Below, in pieces: positions 35,436-43,889 of a stretch of DNA of 64,000 nucleotides (its first letter is position 1; every line of letters starts with the position of its first letter). Both the position numbers and the translations under genes were made by a program. The stretch spans positions 1-64,000 of the forward strand of contig NZ_MUFC01000013.1 in NCBI RefSeq assembly GCF_001995985.1, in the 5' to 3' direction. This stretch comes from Salinivibrio sharmensis. GTDB taxonomy: Bacteria; Pseudomonadota; Gammaproteobacteria; Enterobacterales; Vibrionaceae. The notes under the pieces were generated by a model, which was not told the origin of the DNA, made no database searches, and saw only the letters and a list, made by a program, of their open reading frames with translations.

Positions 35436-36130
35436 GCAGATGCCTCGTCCCAGCGATACCCCATGCCATAAACTGTACTAATACAGTCAAATTGGCTATC
35501 AACGACCATAAACTTTTTGCGAATACGCTTAATGTGTGAGGTGATAGTGCTGTCATCCACCACCGCGTGTGCTTCATCCATGAGTGCCTGCCGACTTTTT
35601 ACGTGGCCCGGGCGTTTAACCAGCGCATGTACCATCCAAAACTCGGTCACAGTCAGATCAATAAGCTTATCGTGCCAATAGACGCGCATTCGATCGAGGT
35701 CAAGGTCAAGCGGCCCGCAATGGAGGCGCTTATCTTCTTTAGATGGGCTTTGTGCCAATAAGTCTGAGCGACGGAACAAGGCGGCAATGCGTGCCATCAA
35801 ATGCGGCAAAGACACATCCTTGGTGAGGTAGTCATCCGCGCCCATCCGCAAGCCGACGACTGTATCTATATCACTGTCGCGAGCGGTGAGGAAAATGATC
35901 GGCACGGTCGCTGATAATGCGCGTAACGATTGGCAAAGGGCAAACCCTCCATCAATTTCACTGCCTAGCCCAATATCGATGATCGCCAAATCGGGCAACC
36001 GCAACTCAAATGCGTCTTGGGCGGATGGTCGATCTTGGTAGGTGTGAACTTGGTAGCCTTGGCGGCGAATAACATCGGCGTAGTTCTCTCGGATCGCCGC
36101 ATCATCTTCCACTATCGCGATGTGTTTCAT
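35432..36130 (-). CDS. pdsR: Sortase-system response regulator (PdsR-like, OmpR type)
   Basis: 232 aa. Receiver domain residues 1-120 with acidic pair EDD, phosphoacceptor Asp in LAIIDIGLG (about 52), the Thr in FLTARD and Lys in LTKDVS. The winged helix (130-230) has the OmpR-type TEFWMVHAL and TSHIKRIRKKF. Forms an operon with pdsS (4-bp overlap) and is divergent from the PdsO-like gene; by family precedent it controls the sortase locus. Confidence 0.82.
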   Translation of the reverse strand: MKHIAIVEDDAAIRENYADVIRRQGYQVHTYQDRPSAQDAFELRLPDLAIIDIGLGSEIDGGFALCQSLRALSATVPIIFLTARDSDIDTVVGLRMGADDYLTKDVSLPHLMARIAALFRRSDLLAQSPSKEDKRLHCGPLDLDLDRMRVYWHDKLIDLTVTEFWMVHALVKRPGHVKSRQALMDEAHAVVDDSTITSHIKRIRKKFMVVDSQFDCISTVYGMGYRWDEASA

Positions 36131-36332
36131 AACTCTGTCTTATTACTTGCGTTGTGATGACTATACCCAAACTGTGTGGAGAGAAAACCCTCTTCTCGCA
36201 TGAAACGTAAATTGCCATTTTTTTGCCATTATTGGTCGCCAGATTGCCATTTTTACTCCCGCAAAATGCCCGAAGACCTTGCTTTAATAGCCTCATCGCC
36301 ACCAGGCATTATTGATCGTAAGCGAGGATAAA

Positions 36333-37049
36333 ATGGATATTAAAAAATTACTGACTCACTCTGTATTTGCCGTTTCCATGTATGCGGTTGCTACGCCGCA
36401 AGGGTTAGCCGCGAGTGAGGTTGAACGTAATAAGCAACCCGAACTCATTGGGATGGGAAGCGGCGCTATCGCAGGGGCGGTGGTGGCAGGCCCCGTCGGC
36501 GCGGTTGCAGGGGCCATTATTGGTACCGTGATGGGGCAGAATGCCAGCTATGAAGACTTGGCCAACGAGCAGGGTGATACGATTCAAACGATCCGAGATG
36601 AGAATCAATCACTGAGTCGTATTAGCCAAAAATACAATGAAGCGCAGCTCGAGCTGGCGCGTTTGCGCAGTGCGCAGAATCAGGTAGATGATCTTGCCTT
36701 GGCGATGAACATCCAGTTTCGCACAAGTTCAGCTGATATCGAGCCGCACTTTATGATTCAGCTTGACGAACTCGCCGGGTTTATTCAACAAATGCCAAAC
36801 GCTCAATGGCAACTCGCAGGCTATGCCGACCCAAGAGGCCGTCAAGGCTACAACCAAGCGCTGTCGGAACGTCGTGTACAGGCAGTAAAAGATTATCTGG
36901 TATCGGTGGGGGTTGATCCGCGTCAGCTCAATACGGTGGCGTATGGGGACAGTCAGCCACTGGACAACCAAGCCGGCAATGAGGGCTTTTTCTTTGACCG
37001 TCGTGTGACGGTAAGCCGTATGACGGGGACGCAAACCGCTCAGCGTTAG
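36333..37049 (+). CDS. pdsO: Sortase-associated OmpA-like outer membrane protein (PdsO-like)
   Basis: About 238 aa. The N-terminal signal region is followed by a glycine-rich GSGAIAGAVVAGPVGAVAGA stretch (Gly-zipper), then a coiled-coil-like segment and a C-terminal OmpA domain (about 120-235) with NAQWQLAGYADPRG and NQALSERRVQAVKDYL, the peptidoglycan-binding region. This Gly-zipper plus OmpA layout next to PdsR/PdsS is the dedicated sortase system's PdsO. Start ATG follows GCGAGGA. In known systems a sortase and its target sit adjacent; here they are absent. Confidence 0.78.
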   Translation: MDIKKLLTHSVFAVSMYAVATPQGLAASEVERNKQPELIGMGSGAIAGAVVAGPVGAVAGAIIGTVMGQNASYEDLANEQGDTIQTIRDENQSLSRISQKYNEAQLELARLRSAQNQVDDLALAMNIQFRTSSADIEPHFMIQLDELAGFIQQMPNAQWQLAGYADPRGRQGYNQALSERRVQAVKDYLVSVGVDPRQLNTVAYGDSQPLDNQAGNEGFFFDRRVTVSRMTGTQTAQR

Positions 37050-37155
37050 TCACCAATACCCGCGCGCTTTTTGCAAGATAATGACGTATAACGCCTCACC
37101 GGTAGATTGAGCCAGCAGTCTGCGGGTGGGGATAACCCAAACAAGGAAGACGATA

Positions 37156-37584
37156 ATGATAAGAAAAGCCACTGATAGAGATATCGATACTATTAGCCAA
37201 CTCTGCGCGCTTTGCCAGTCAGAGGCGATAGACAAACGTCAGATGCATGCGCACATCAAGCACTTACTTAATCAGGATTTGGTGTCAGTGAATGTGGCCG
37301 AGCTTTGTGGCTTGGTGGCGGGAGTGGTGGTCTGTCAAGTGATCCCACAGCTGGGACTGTCAGGCCACATGGGGCGCATTAGTACCATTATTGTTGACGA
37401 ACCGTTCCGCGATATGACCTTGGGACGTCAACTACTTATTGCTGCCGAGCAGGCGCTGTTGGCAAAAGGGTGTGATCACATTGAAGTGGTTCCAAGCTAC
37501 CAAAAAGATGACGCACAAAGCTTCTACATACATTGTGGCTTTCACCTGACCCCAGAACGGCTGGTTAAACCGCTTGCCGCGTGA
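37156..37584 (+). CDS. GNAT-family N-acetyltransferase
   Basis: 142 aa. The MIRKATDRDIDTI N-terminus and the TIIVDEPFRDMTLGRQLLIAA motif (the acetyl-CoA pyrophosphate loop R-x-x-x-x-G-R/K-x-L) are those of standard GNATs, ending SFYIHCGF. The substrate is unknown. AAGGAAG ribosome binding site 6 bp before the ATG. It is convergent with ogt, 7 bp apart. Confidence 0.88.
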   Translation: MIRKATDRDIDTISQLCALCQSEAIDKRQMHAHIKHLLNQDLVSVNVAELCGLVAGVVVCQVIPQLGLSGHMGRISTIIVDEPFRDMTLGRQLLIAAEQALLAKGCDHIEVVPSYQKDDAQSFYIHCGFHLTPERLVKPLAA

Positions 37585-37591
37585 GCGGATG

Positions 37592-38116
37592 CTAAGGCAG
37601 TGCTGGATCGGCGCCGGTCAGTTCGGTTGAAACATAGTCGGGCCACTTGCCTGTGGCCTCCCACGTCAGCAAGGTGCGTTTGGCGGGTAAACCACCTCCA
37701 TAGCCGACTAGTTGTCCTTGGCGACCAATAATCCGGTGACAGGGGACAATAATCGAAATTGGATTTTTGCCATTGGCACTGCCCACGGCTTGGTTGGCTT
37801 TTGGGTTACCAATAAGATGAGAAATCGCTTGATAGCTAGCCGTTTCGCCAAAGGGAATGGATTGCAGTGCCTGCCATACACGCTGTTGAAAGGCCGTGCC
37901 CCGCGGTGCAAGTGGCACCGAGAATGTCTGTCGCGTACCCGCAAAGTACTCATCCAGTTGCTGGCAGGCCAGCTCGAGAATAGTGGCGCTTTCTTGCGAA
38001 CTGACGTGATCAATGTGACTCGGTGCGCGATTAGGGAGGTACAGAGCCGTTAATCCCTGGCTATTGGCCAGTAGTGTCAATGGCCCTAGCGGGGAGGAGT
38101 AGATTTTTTTGCTCAT
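37592..38116 (-). CDS. ogt: Methylated-DNA--protein-cysteine methyltransferase
   Basis: 174 aa. The acceptor motif IIVPCHRIIG holds the reactive cysteine and is followed by YGGGLPAKRTLLTWE. The helix-turn-helix part has AVGSANGKNPI. Repairs O6-methylguanine. A CGGAGG site precedes the ATG. It lies between GNAT and DUF3010 genes. Confidence 0.95.
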   Translation of the reverse strand: MSKKIYSSPLGPLTLLANSQGLTALYLPNRAPSHIDHVSSQESATILELACQQLDEYFAGTRQTFSVPLAPRGTAFQQRVWQALQSIPFGETASYQAISHLIGNPKANQAVGSANGKNPISIIVPCHRIIGRQGQLVGYGGGLPAKRTLLTWEATGKWPDYVSTELTGADPALP

Positions 38117-38154
38117 GGTACCTCCGTTTCTACGCGTTATTTTTGTATTTATTA

Positions 38155-38586
38155 CTATTTCTTGTCTTTATTGCAATAGGCGCAAGCGGTAAGAAAGGCG
38201 TTTTCCTGAAACTGCTTTAAGCCTAGTTCCTTTAAATTTACGTCGACAGGGTGACGTTTTAGCGTTTGTTTCATCACGCTGGAGGAGAAAACTTCGGCGT
38301 CAACGCCTTCGATGAGCTGCAGCGCGGCCTCCATTTTAAAGCCGGCACTACTACCTGCAAATTTGCCTTTAGTCTGGCGCTCACGGATAACGATTTTATC
38401 CACTTGATAGTCTTCGATGAGCTTGCTCATGGTGCGATGGAAATGTTGAATGCTCTCTTGTGCTTCTGGCGAGGGTAGCGTGATTTTCTTGGCTCGACAC
38501 TCCGGTACCGAAAACAAATCGTTGTCACTATCTAGCAAGACTAGGTTCGCTTCATTCGCTTTTAAATCAATCGCGCAAACTCTCAT
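38155..38586 (-). CDS. DUF3010-family protein
   Basis: 143 aa. The sequence (RVCAIDLKANEANLVLLD, IRERQTKGKFAGSSAGFKM, TACAYCNKDKK) is that of the DUF3010 family, common in Vibrionaceae; function unknown. The RNase H-like N-terminal CAIDLK strand hints at a RuvC/RNase H-type fold, which is inference. No membrane segment. Confidence 0.8.
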   Translation of the reverse strand: MRVCAIDLKANEANLVLLDSDNDLFSVPECRAKKITLPSPEAQESIQHFHRTMSKLIEDYQVDKIVIRERQTKGKFAGSSAGFKMEAALQLIEGVDAEVFSSSVMKQTLKRHPVDVNLKELGLKQFQENAFLTACAYCNKDKK

Positions 38587-38662
38587 TTTTCTCTCTCTTT
38601 CCTAAAAGGCATTGTCACTGAGGGAGGGCAGTATACGCAAAAGCCCTCGCGTCGTCACAGGA

Positions 38663-39814
38663 TTAACGAAAGGCATCAACACGAATATCGAGTGCCATTT
38701 CGCTGGTGGCACGGGCGATACGCAAATCATGGCGCTTATCGAGATCAACATATTCCACTTCACGAAACCGCTGACTCCGAACCGAATAGAACAACTTGAC
38801 CACAGGGCGGGTCAGGTCTTCAAGGTTTTCTTGGCACACAAGGCCCGCGCGTCCATCTGCCAATTCCACGAGAGACCCAACAGGATAAAAGCCAATACAT
38901 TGAATAAAGGCGCGCAATAAAGTGGGATCCAAATGAAACGGCGTGAGTCCCATCATGATTTTAAAAGCTTCAGACGGCGACATCGCCCGCTTGTAACAGC
39001 GGTCAGCTGTCAATGCATCATAAATATCGACAATGCCACTCATACGGCCAATGGTGTGTAACTGTTCTCCTTTTAGCCCGTTTGGATAACCATTGCCGTC
39101 CAGTTTCTCGTGATGCATCAAACTCACATCGCGGGCGATTTGTGAGAGATCTGGGATACTGTCTAAGACCGGTTGAGAAAACACTTGATGGAGTTTCATG
39201 TGGTCGAATTCTTCAGCGGTGAGTTTTCCTGGTTTATTGAGCACTTCATCGGTAATCAGCACTTTACCAATATCATGCACTAGCCCACCGACGGCAAGCT
39301 CTTGCAAAGTAGCATGATCAAACCCTAGATGCCTGCCAAAACTCACCAACAAAAAGGCCACGTTGAGCGAGTGCTCCATCAGGTAGGCACTTTTATCCCG
39401 AATGCCGCTGATCCAGGCAATGGCGTGCTGACGCTCAAAAATGTTGTCGACAATGTCACTGCCCAATGCCTCAAGGGGCGTAACATCAATGGCTTTATTG
39501 GCATAAATGTCATTTAACAAGCGACTCAGTTGTTGCTTCGACGAATCGATGAGCGCACGTGCTTTGTCAATATCCGCGCCGGTTGAAGCATACTTACCTT
39601 GATAGAGTGCGCCTTTGTACTGGATTTCATTGATATCTAGGATCTGATCAGCATCTATCCAGACATAGTTAACGCCACTTTGTTTTAGTTTTTGGATAGT
39701 CTCAGGACGGCGAACATAGCCAGGCTTTGCTATGCGTGTTCGGGAATGTTCAGTTTCGATTCGTTCAACATACATACCAAGGGTTAGCTGCTGTATGTCA
39801 ATTTTTTGCAACAT
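38663..39814 (-). CDS. HD-GYP-domain c-di-GMP phosphodiesterase
   Basis: 383 aa. An N-terminal DUF3391-type domain (residues 1-120, VERIETEHSRTRI) precedes the HD-GYP domain: GLVHDIGKVLI (HD), HHEKLDGNGYPNGLKG (GYP). It should hydrolyse c-di-GMP, opposing the diguanylate cyclase at 19.9 kb. The start was moved to 39814 because AAAGGAC lies just upstream; the longer frame to 39883 has no site. Confidence 0.9.
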   Translation of the reverse strand: MLQKIDIQQLTLGMYVERIETEHSRTRIAKPGYVRRPETIQKLKQSGVNYVWIDADQILDINEIQYKGALYQGKYASTGADIDKARALIDSSKQQLSRLLNDIYANKAIDVTPLEALGSDIVDNIFERQHAIAWISGIRDKSAYLMEHSLNVAFLLVSFGRHLGFDHATLQELAVGGLVHDIGKVLITDEVLNKPGKLTAEEFDHMKLHQVFSQPVLDSIPDLSQIARDVSLMHHEKLDGNGYPNGLKGEQLHTIGRMSGIVDIYDALTADRCYKRAMSPSEAFKIMMGLTPFHLDPTLLRAFIQCIGFYPVGSLVELADGRAGLVCQENLEDLTRPVVKLFYSVRSQRFREVEYVDLDKRHDLRIARATSEMALDIRVDAFR

Positions 39815-39982
39815 CCTAGATTGTCCTTTCTGCAACATTATCCTGACTTGCATCACAGCATCAGTATTACTCAAATAGCGCACTAACGTTATTCAAAACG
39901 CGGATAAAATTAAGTTTTTGTGCGCGCAGAAATCATCCGCTTTGTGATGCGTTATGTGTGATATGCTTGTGCGCCTTTTTTA

Positions 39983-40537
39983 ATGACGCGAGTTACTATG
40001 CAAATCATAGCCAAACATACGGATGAGCGGGTACTACCGCTGGCAGGTAAAGCCATTATCAAGCGAAATGCTGCGCGAGCCATCGCGTTAGATGGCGATG
40101 AGATTTTGCTGATGTATACCGCACGTTATGATGATTATTCGCTCCCAGGTGGCGGTATGGATGAGGGGGAAACCCCAGAGCAAGCCATGATCCGTGAGTT
40201 AGAAGAAGAAACAGGCGCGCAACATATTCGAGATATTCGCCCGTTTGGGTGTTTTGAAGAGTACCGCCCCTGGTATCGAGATGGTGCCGATGTGATGCAT
40301 ATGTTTTCTTACTGCTTCTATTGCCAAGTCGATCGAGAACTTGGCACTCCCACGTTCGAGCACTACGAGATCCATAACGGTATGCGGCCTGTGTGGGTGA
40401 GCCTTGACCATGCAATTGCGCATAACAAAGCGGTGATGGCAAACAGTGAGAAAGCAGGCCAATCGCTGGTCCGTGAAACCATGTTGCTTGAGATGATTGC
40501 TCAGCAGCGTGAGAACACCCAACAAGCCACGGCGTAA
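39983..40537 (+). CDS. Nudix hydrolase
   Basis: 184 aa (179 if the ATG at 39998 is used). A perfect Nudix box is present: GGMDEGETPEQAMIRELEEETG (G-x5-E-x7-REUxEExGU), flanked by DDYSLPGGG. Probably hydrolyses a nucleoside-diphosphate derivative; the substrate is unknown. The start is uncertain because neither candidate has a strong ribosome binding site. Followed 17 bp later by DUF3820, with which it may be cotranscribed. Confidence 0.88.
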   Translation: MTRVTMQIIAKHTDERVLPLAGKAIIKRNAARAIALDGDEILLMYTARYDDYSLPGGGMDEGETPEQAMIRELEEETGAQHIRDIRPFGCFEEYRPWYRDGADVMHMFSYCFYCQVDRELGTPTFEHYEIHNGMRPVWVSLDHAIAHNKAVMANSEKAGQSLVRETMLLEMIAQQRENTQQATA

Positions 40538-40554
40538 TCGACAAGGTATGCTTC

Positions 40555-40770
40555 ATGGACAAAGCGCAACTGATTAAACTGGCCAACATGCCCATGCCGT
40601 TTGGCAAGTACGCAGGCCGTGTATTGATTGATCTGCCTGAAGAATATCTGTTGTGGTTTCAAAACAAAGCCGAGTTTCCGAAAGGCGAGTTAGGGGAGCT
40701 GATGCAATTGTGCTTAGCATTAAAAGTTGAAGGCTTAGAAAGCGTCGTTAAGCCTTTAAAGCGGATATAA
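40555..40770 (+). CDS. DUF3820-family small protein
   Basis: 71 aa. The conserved N-terminal MPFGKYAGRVLIDLPEEYL of the DUF3820 family is present; function is unknown, though members are sometimes annotated as quorum-sensing-linked. No signal peptide. A good terminator follows 14 bp after the stop. Confidence 0.88.
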   Translation: MDKAQLIKLANMPMPFGKYAGRVLIDLPEEYLLWFQNKAEFPKGELGELMQLCLALKVEGLESVVKPLKRI

Positions 40771-40783
40771 CCTGCCCCGACTC

Positions 40784-40814
40784 AAACAGTCAGGCCATCC
40801 GTCTGACTGTTTTT
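40784..40814 (+). terminator. Rho-independent terminator after DUF3820
   Basis: AAACAGTCAG and CTGACTGTTT form a perfect 10-bp stem with a 9-nt loop, followed by TTCC. It could work on both strands. Confidence 0.85.
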
Positions 40815-41006
40815 CCCTCATCTCGCGCTGGTGACGAGAAGAAAGCTCTCTCGGTTGCTTAGATTTCCCTTTTCCCTGTGTGAGTTTGGATGATTGAATA
40901 CTAAATTCACGAAAGATCCATTTGACTTACTTTTTGTAATGCAAGTAATGTGTAGATAAAACCATGATTGATTCACAGAATCCAAAGATTAGCAATAGAG
41001 AGTAGA

Positions 41007-41822
41007 ATGTTCGAAAAAAATAAAGGGTTGCTTGTTAGTATTGTTATTACTACTTATTTGATAATAATGATCACTTTACATCGATATCCTGATATGTCCG
41101 TTGGTGATTTAGCAAGTATTTTTGCAGCGCTAACATCAACAGCAGCGATTGCTTTTACTGTTATTTCAGCAAAAAATCAGAAAAAACAATGGCTCAACGA
41201 TAGCTTTATAAAGTATGAGGCTGAACAACTACTAAATTTCCGTAAGATGTTAGTTGAAGCTGATGACTCAATAAGTTTTTTCCTAAACACATATCTGCAA
41301 CCTGATAACAAATATGGGGGAACACCACCAAAACAAGCACCCCAAATAAAATACTCAGAATTGTCTGCTCACTTCAACCAACTGGTAAAACTGAATGACT
41401 ACTACAATACAAATCAACATATTTTTCGAAAGCATAGATTAGAACGAAAGCTTGAGTGTATTACTTTGCTCTTAGAGTCAGCTCGATACGCTCCTGAACG
41501 AGATATCAACTACCAATTTATTGGAGAAGAAGATGCGATCTGGACTTATAGAGTTGAGGATGAGGTGCTCGAACAGATTTTGAGTTTCAATGTTTTTGCA
41601 CATATCCATTTTGATATCAATCCAAATCAACCAGAATCAATCGATGAAATGAATGTATATTTGAAAAAAGACCGCTTTAAAGAGTTGGAAAGATTACGAG
41701 GTCTCACAGGACAATCTTTGCTATCATTATCGTTTGACATAAACAAACTTACTACGTTTTCAGATACCGCATTACCATCATCGTTCAATGGCTATAGAAA
41801 AAAGTTTTTTACTAAAAAGTAA
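41007..41822 (+). CDS. Uncharacterised two-TM protein, 271 aa
   Basis: Not recognised. Two hydrophobic segments near residues 7-25 and 36-58, then a largely helical soluble domain rich in Leu/Glu/Lys with FIKYEAEQLLNFRKML after the second TM. The composition is AT-rich, unlike the surrounding core genes. The ATG at 41007 follows ATAGAGAG; a TTG-initiated extension to 40968 is unlikely. It lies next to an IS element, and an interrupted minus-strand frame overlaps its 3' end. The layout (two N-terminal TMs plus a helical domain) is shared with the 439-aa cassette protein, without obvious sequence match. Confidence 0.7.
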   Translation: MFEKNKGLLVSIVITTYLIIMITLHRYPDMSVGDLASIFAALTSTAAIAFTVISAKNQKKQWLNDSFIKYEAEQLLNFRKMLVEADDSISFFLNTYLQPDNKYGGTPPKQAPQIKYSELSAHFNQLVKLNDYYNTNQHIFRKHRLERKLECITLLLESARYAPERDINYQFIGEEDAIWTYRVEDEVLEQILSFNVFAHIHFDINPNQPESIDEMNVYLKKDRFKELERLRGLTGQSLLSLSFDINKLTTFSDTALPSSFNGYRKKFFTKK

Positions 41823-41909
41823 AATAGCGATAGCTAAAGCCACTCCAACGATGATGGCAAGTATGGTGTTTAATATAGTTACTGTACCGATAAAAATAAA
41901 AGCTTTCCA

Positions 41910-41918
41910 TACTATTAG
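41910..41918. repeat. Target site duplication, left copy (TACTATTAG)
   Basis: Identical to the 9 bp at 42971-42979 on the other side of the IS. A 9-bp duplication is the size typical for IS903-group elements. Confidence 0.95.
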
Positions 41919-42970
41919 GGCGTTGTTGATCAAATCATTCATCTAACGCACTGATCCCAATGGGATTACTCCCATCAATCAACTCGGTAACTAACAGGCA
42001 TACCAAGTCTTATGACTTTGTTTATTGCTTTCACGTTGGCCAATGCTTCGCCAACTTGTGCATCGTAATCACGTAGTATCAGCTGAGGGCTGATTAACGT
42101 TTTGTATCGAGACATGCCTGTTTCTGACAGAGAGCGTTGGTGATAACCTTCTTCTCGTTTCCAGTTTGCCAAGTTACCTGACTTTAAGGCGCTGACGGCT
42201 GCATTGCGAGGGTGACCGTCCTCCCAATAACCCGCATTGCTGCGCGGTGGGATGGTCGGTTTGATGCCTTTTTTCTTGAGCACCTGATGACAGTCTTTCG
42301 TATCGTAAGCGCCGTCAGCACTGACTTGGGCAATTTTTCGGCGTAACGGGTTGAGCAGCGTCGGCAAGGCTTCATTGTCACCAACAGACGCTAAGCTAAC
42401 GACGGCAGAAATCACTTCATGTGTACTGTCGTCAATCGCGAGATGCAGCTTGCGCCAAACACGGCGTTTTTCCTTGCCATGCTTGCGCATTTTCCATTCC
42501 CCCTCGCCGAACACTTTTAAACCGGTGGCATCAATGACGACGTGCGCAACGGGCCCACGACTGGGTAACCGGTAGTTAACCTCAACCGTCTTCGCCCGTT
42601 TACTGATACAACTGTATGACGGCTATTTGAGCGGTACGTCCATCAGACCAAATATCGAGTCGAGAAAGCCTTGCAGGGCGCGAAGAGGGAGCTTGAAAAT
42701 ACCTTTAACCATCAGCGCTGTTTCAATGGCACCATCGGTAAACGTAAAGCCTCTGCCTCGTTTGCCATGATGCTCTTTGCAGTGCCAAGTCTGGATAGCG
42801 GCGTCATCAACCCAAAAGGTAATCGAACCACGGTTAATCAATGCTTGATTGTATTGCTTCCAATTGCTGATTTTGTACTTGGCTTTGCTCATCATCTGAG
42901 ACCTGTTTTGAGGCTTTGATGATCTGATCGCGGCTCGGATGATAAGTTCAATGATTTAGGAAACAACGCC
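41919..42970 (-). mobile_element. IS5-family (IS903-group) insertion sequence, 1052 bp
   Basis: Complete element. Left inverted repeat GGCGTTGTTGATCAAATCA at 41919-41937 and right repeat (read inward) GGCGTTGTTTCCTAAATCA at 42952-42970 match at 15 of 19 positions. The length agrees with IS903 (about 1057 bp). The flanking 9-bp direct repeats TACTATTAG are perfect, so insertion was recent. It carries one transposase frame on the minus strand. Confidence 0.95.
41975..42895 (-). pseudogene. IS903-type transposase with in-frame amber codon
   Basis: 306 codons in one frame, with a single TAG at 42623-42625 after PLK; the sense frame resumes with PSYSCISKRAKTVEVNYRL. IS903 has PLRCPDY here, so the missing residue is probably Cys. 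The DDE-type catalytic residues are recognisable: VIDATGLKVFG (D), SADGAYDTKD (D) and the late SLSETGMSRYK (E). A nonsense mutation inactivates the protein unless amber is suppressed or read through. Confidence 0.93.
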
Positions 42971-42979
42971 TACTATTAG
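42971..42979. repeat. Target site duplication, right copy (TACTATTAG)
   Basis: Perfect match to 41910-41918, immediately outside the right inverted repeat. Confidence 0.95.
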
Positions 42980-43042
42980 TAATCTATATCTTTCTATATT
43001 GATGAGGAACACAACACACGTCTGTCTAGGACCTTCACAGAT

Positions 43043-43066
43043 GGCACTTCTAAACTCAGAAGTGCC
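43043..43066. repeat. Perfect hairpin GGCACTTCT-AAACTC-AGAAGTGCC
   Basis: A 9-bp perfect stem with a 6-nt loop in the 190-bp gap right of the IS, flanked by AAAAAATCCCGC on the plus strand. It has no U-tract in either direction; it could be a small structured repeat or RNA element. Confidence 0.5.
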
Positions 43067-43164
43067 CACAAAAAATCCCGCTTTCTTCTCCCAAACATAA
43101 CACCCTCTTTCCCGTGAAGTACTCCTTGAATGATGAGCGTTGTAAGGTCGCTTGAGCGTCAGGG

Positions 43165-43680
43165 TTATCCGGCAATTACCCATTGGCGGTTGTCGTTAGT
43201 CGCCTCCATCATTGCGCGTAGAAGTTGTGCGCGGGCGTCGTCGCTGGGGGCAATCAGATCATAAATACCGCTGACCGTTTGACCGTCTAACACTGTATCG
43301 ACCCGCATAGCAGCGGCGCAGGTTTCCCCATTTAGAGTACCGATACATAGAGACACAGTGGCATCCGCAATTTCAACGCCATCTTCAAGGGCTAGTTGCG
43401 CGAAATAGGCCAGCATATTAGCACGATCTGACTCTGGCCACTGTTGAGCCTGAAGCTTGGCATACTGAATCATCAGTGGGTGATTGTCGACCCAATAGAG
43501 AGTGAGTGGCTGATGAGTGGGTGCGTCTGGTTTGTCAAAAGGTTGTGGGGGATGAGCAGCGGCATGATAGATATCAAAACCCGCAAGGCTTTCCTTGGTT
43601 GGGAATTGCGCTTTTTTTACGTGGCAAGCCATCCAGCGTTGTTTGATATCAAAATGGGAAATAACAGCCGGCGCGATCAT
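43165..43680 (-). CDS. Uncharacterised protein, about 171 aa
   Basis: Not recognised. No signal peptide or membrane segment. The region LMIQYAKLQAQQWPESDRANMLAYFAQLAL is helical, with QTVSGIYDLIAP near the end. The start at 43680 is preferred because AATAGGGTG lies upstream; ATG 43695 and TTG 43704 are in-frame alternatives. It is convergent with the IS side and divergent from the SgrR-like gene, about 200 bp away. Confidence 0.6.
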   Translation of the reverse strand: MIAPAVISHFDIKQRWMACHVKKAQFPTKESLAGFDIYHAAAHPPQPFDKPDAPTHQPLTLYWVDNHPLMIQYAKLQAQQWPESDRANMLAYFAQLALEDGVEIADATVSLCIGTLNGETCAAAMRVDTVLDGQTVSGIYDLIAPSDDARAQLLRAMMEATNDNRQWVIAG

Positions 43681-43889
43681 AAACACCCTATTCATTATCG
43701 ACAAAGAGGAAGCATCATAACTGAGTCAGTTGGAATAACAAACCACTGTCGGGGAATGGCGGTTTGTAATGCCTGCCAGAGATCACAGCCTGAGTGCGAG
43801 TGATCAAGATATGAGCAGACGTCATGCCTTGTTCTGCGTAAAATAGGAAATACTTCCACTGGTTTTTGTGATTATTGGGTTCCTCTTTT

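Larger units (their letters stand above)
41778..43183 (-). pseudogene. Reading frame split by the IS element (uncertain)
   Basis: If the IS and one duplicate are removed, a single minus-strand frame of 114 codons joins exactly in phase: 71 codons (43183 to 42971), then 44 codons including stop (41909 to 41778). The C-terminal part has a hydrophobic stretch ILNTILAIIVGVALAIAILL, as in a membrane protein. The N-terminal part overlaps a hairpin region and may be non-coding, so whether this was a real gene is open. Confidence 0.3.
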
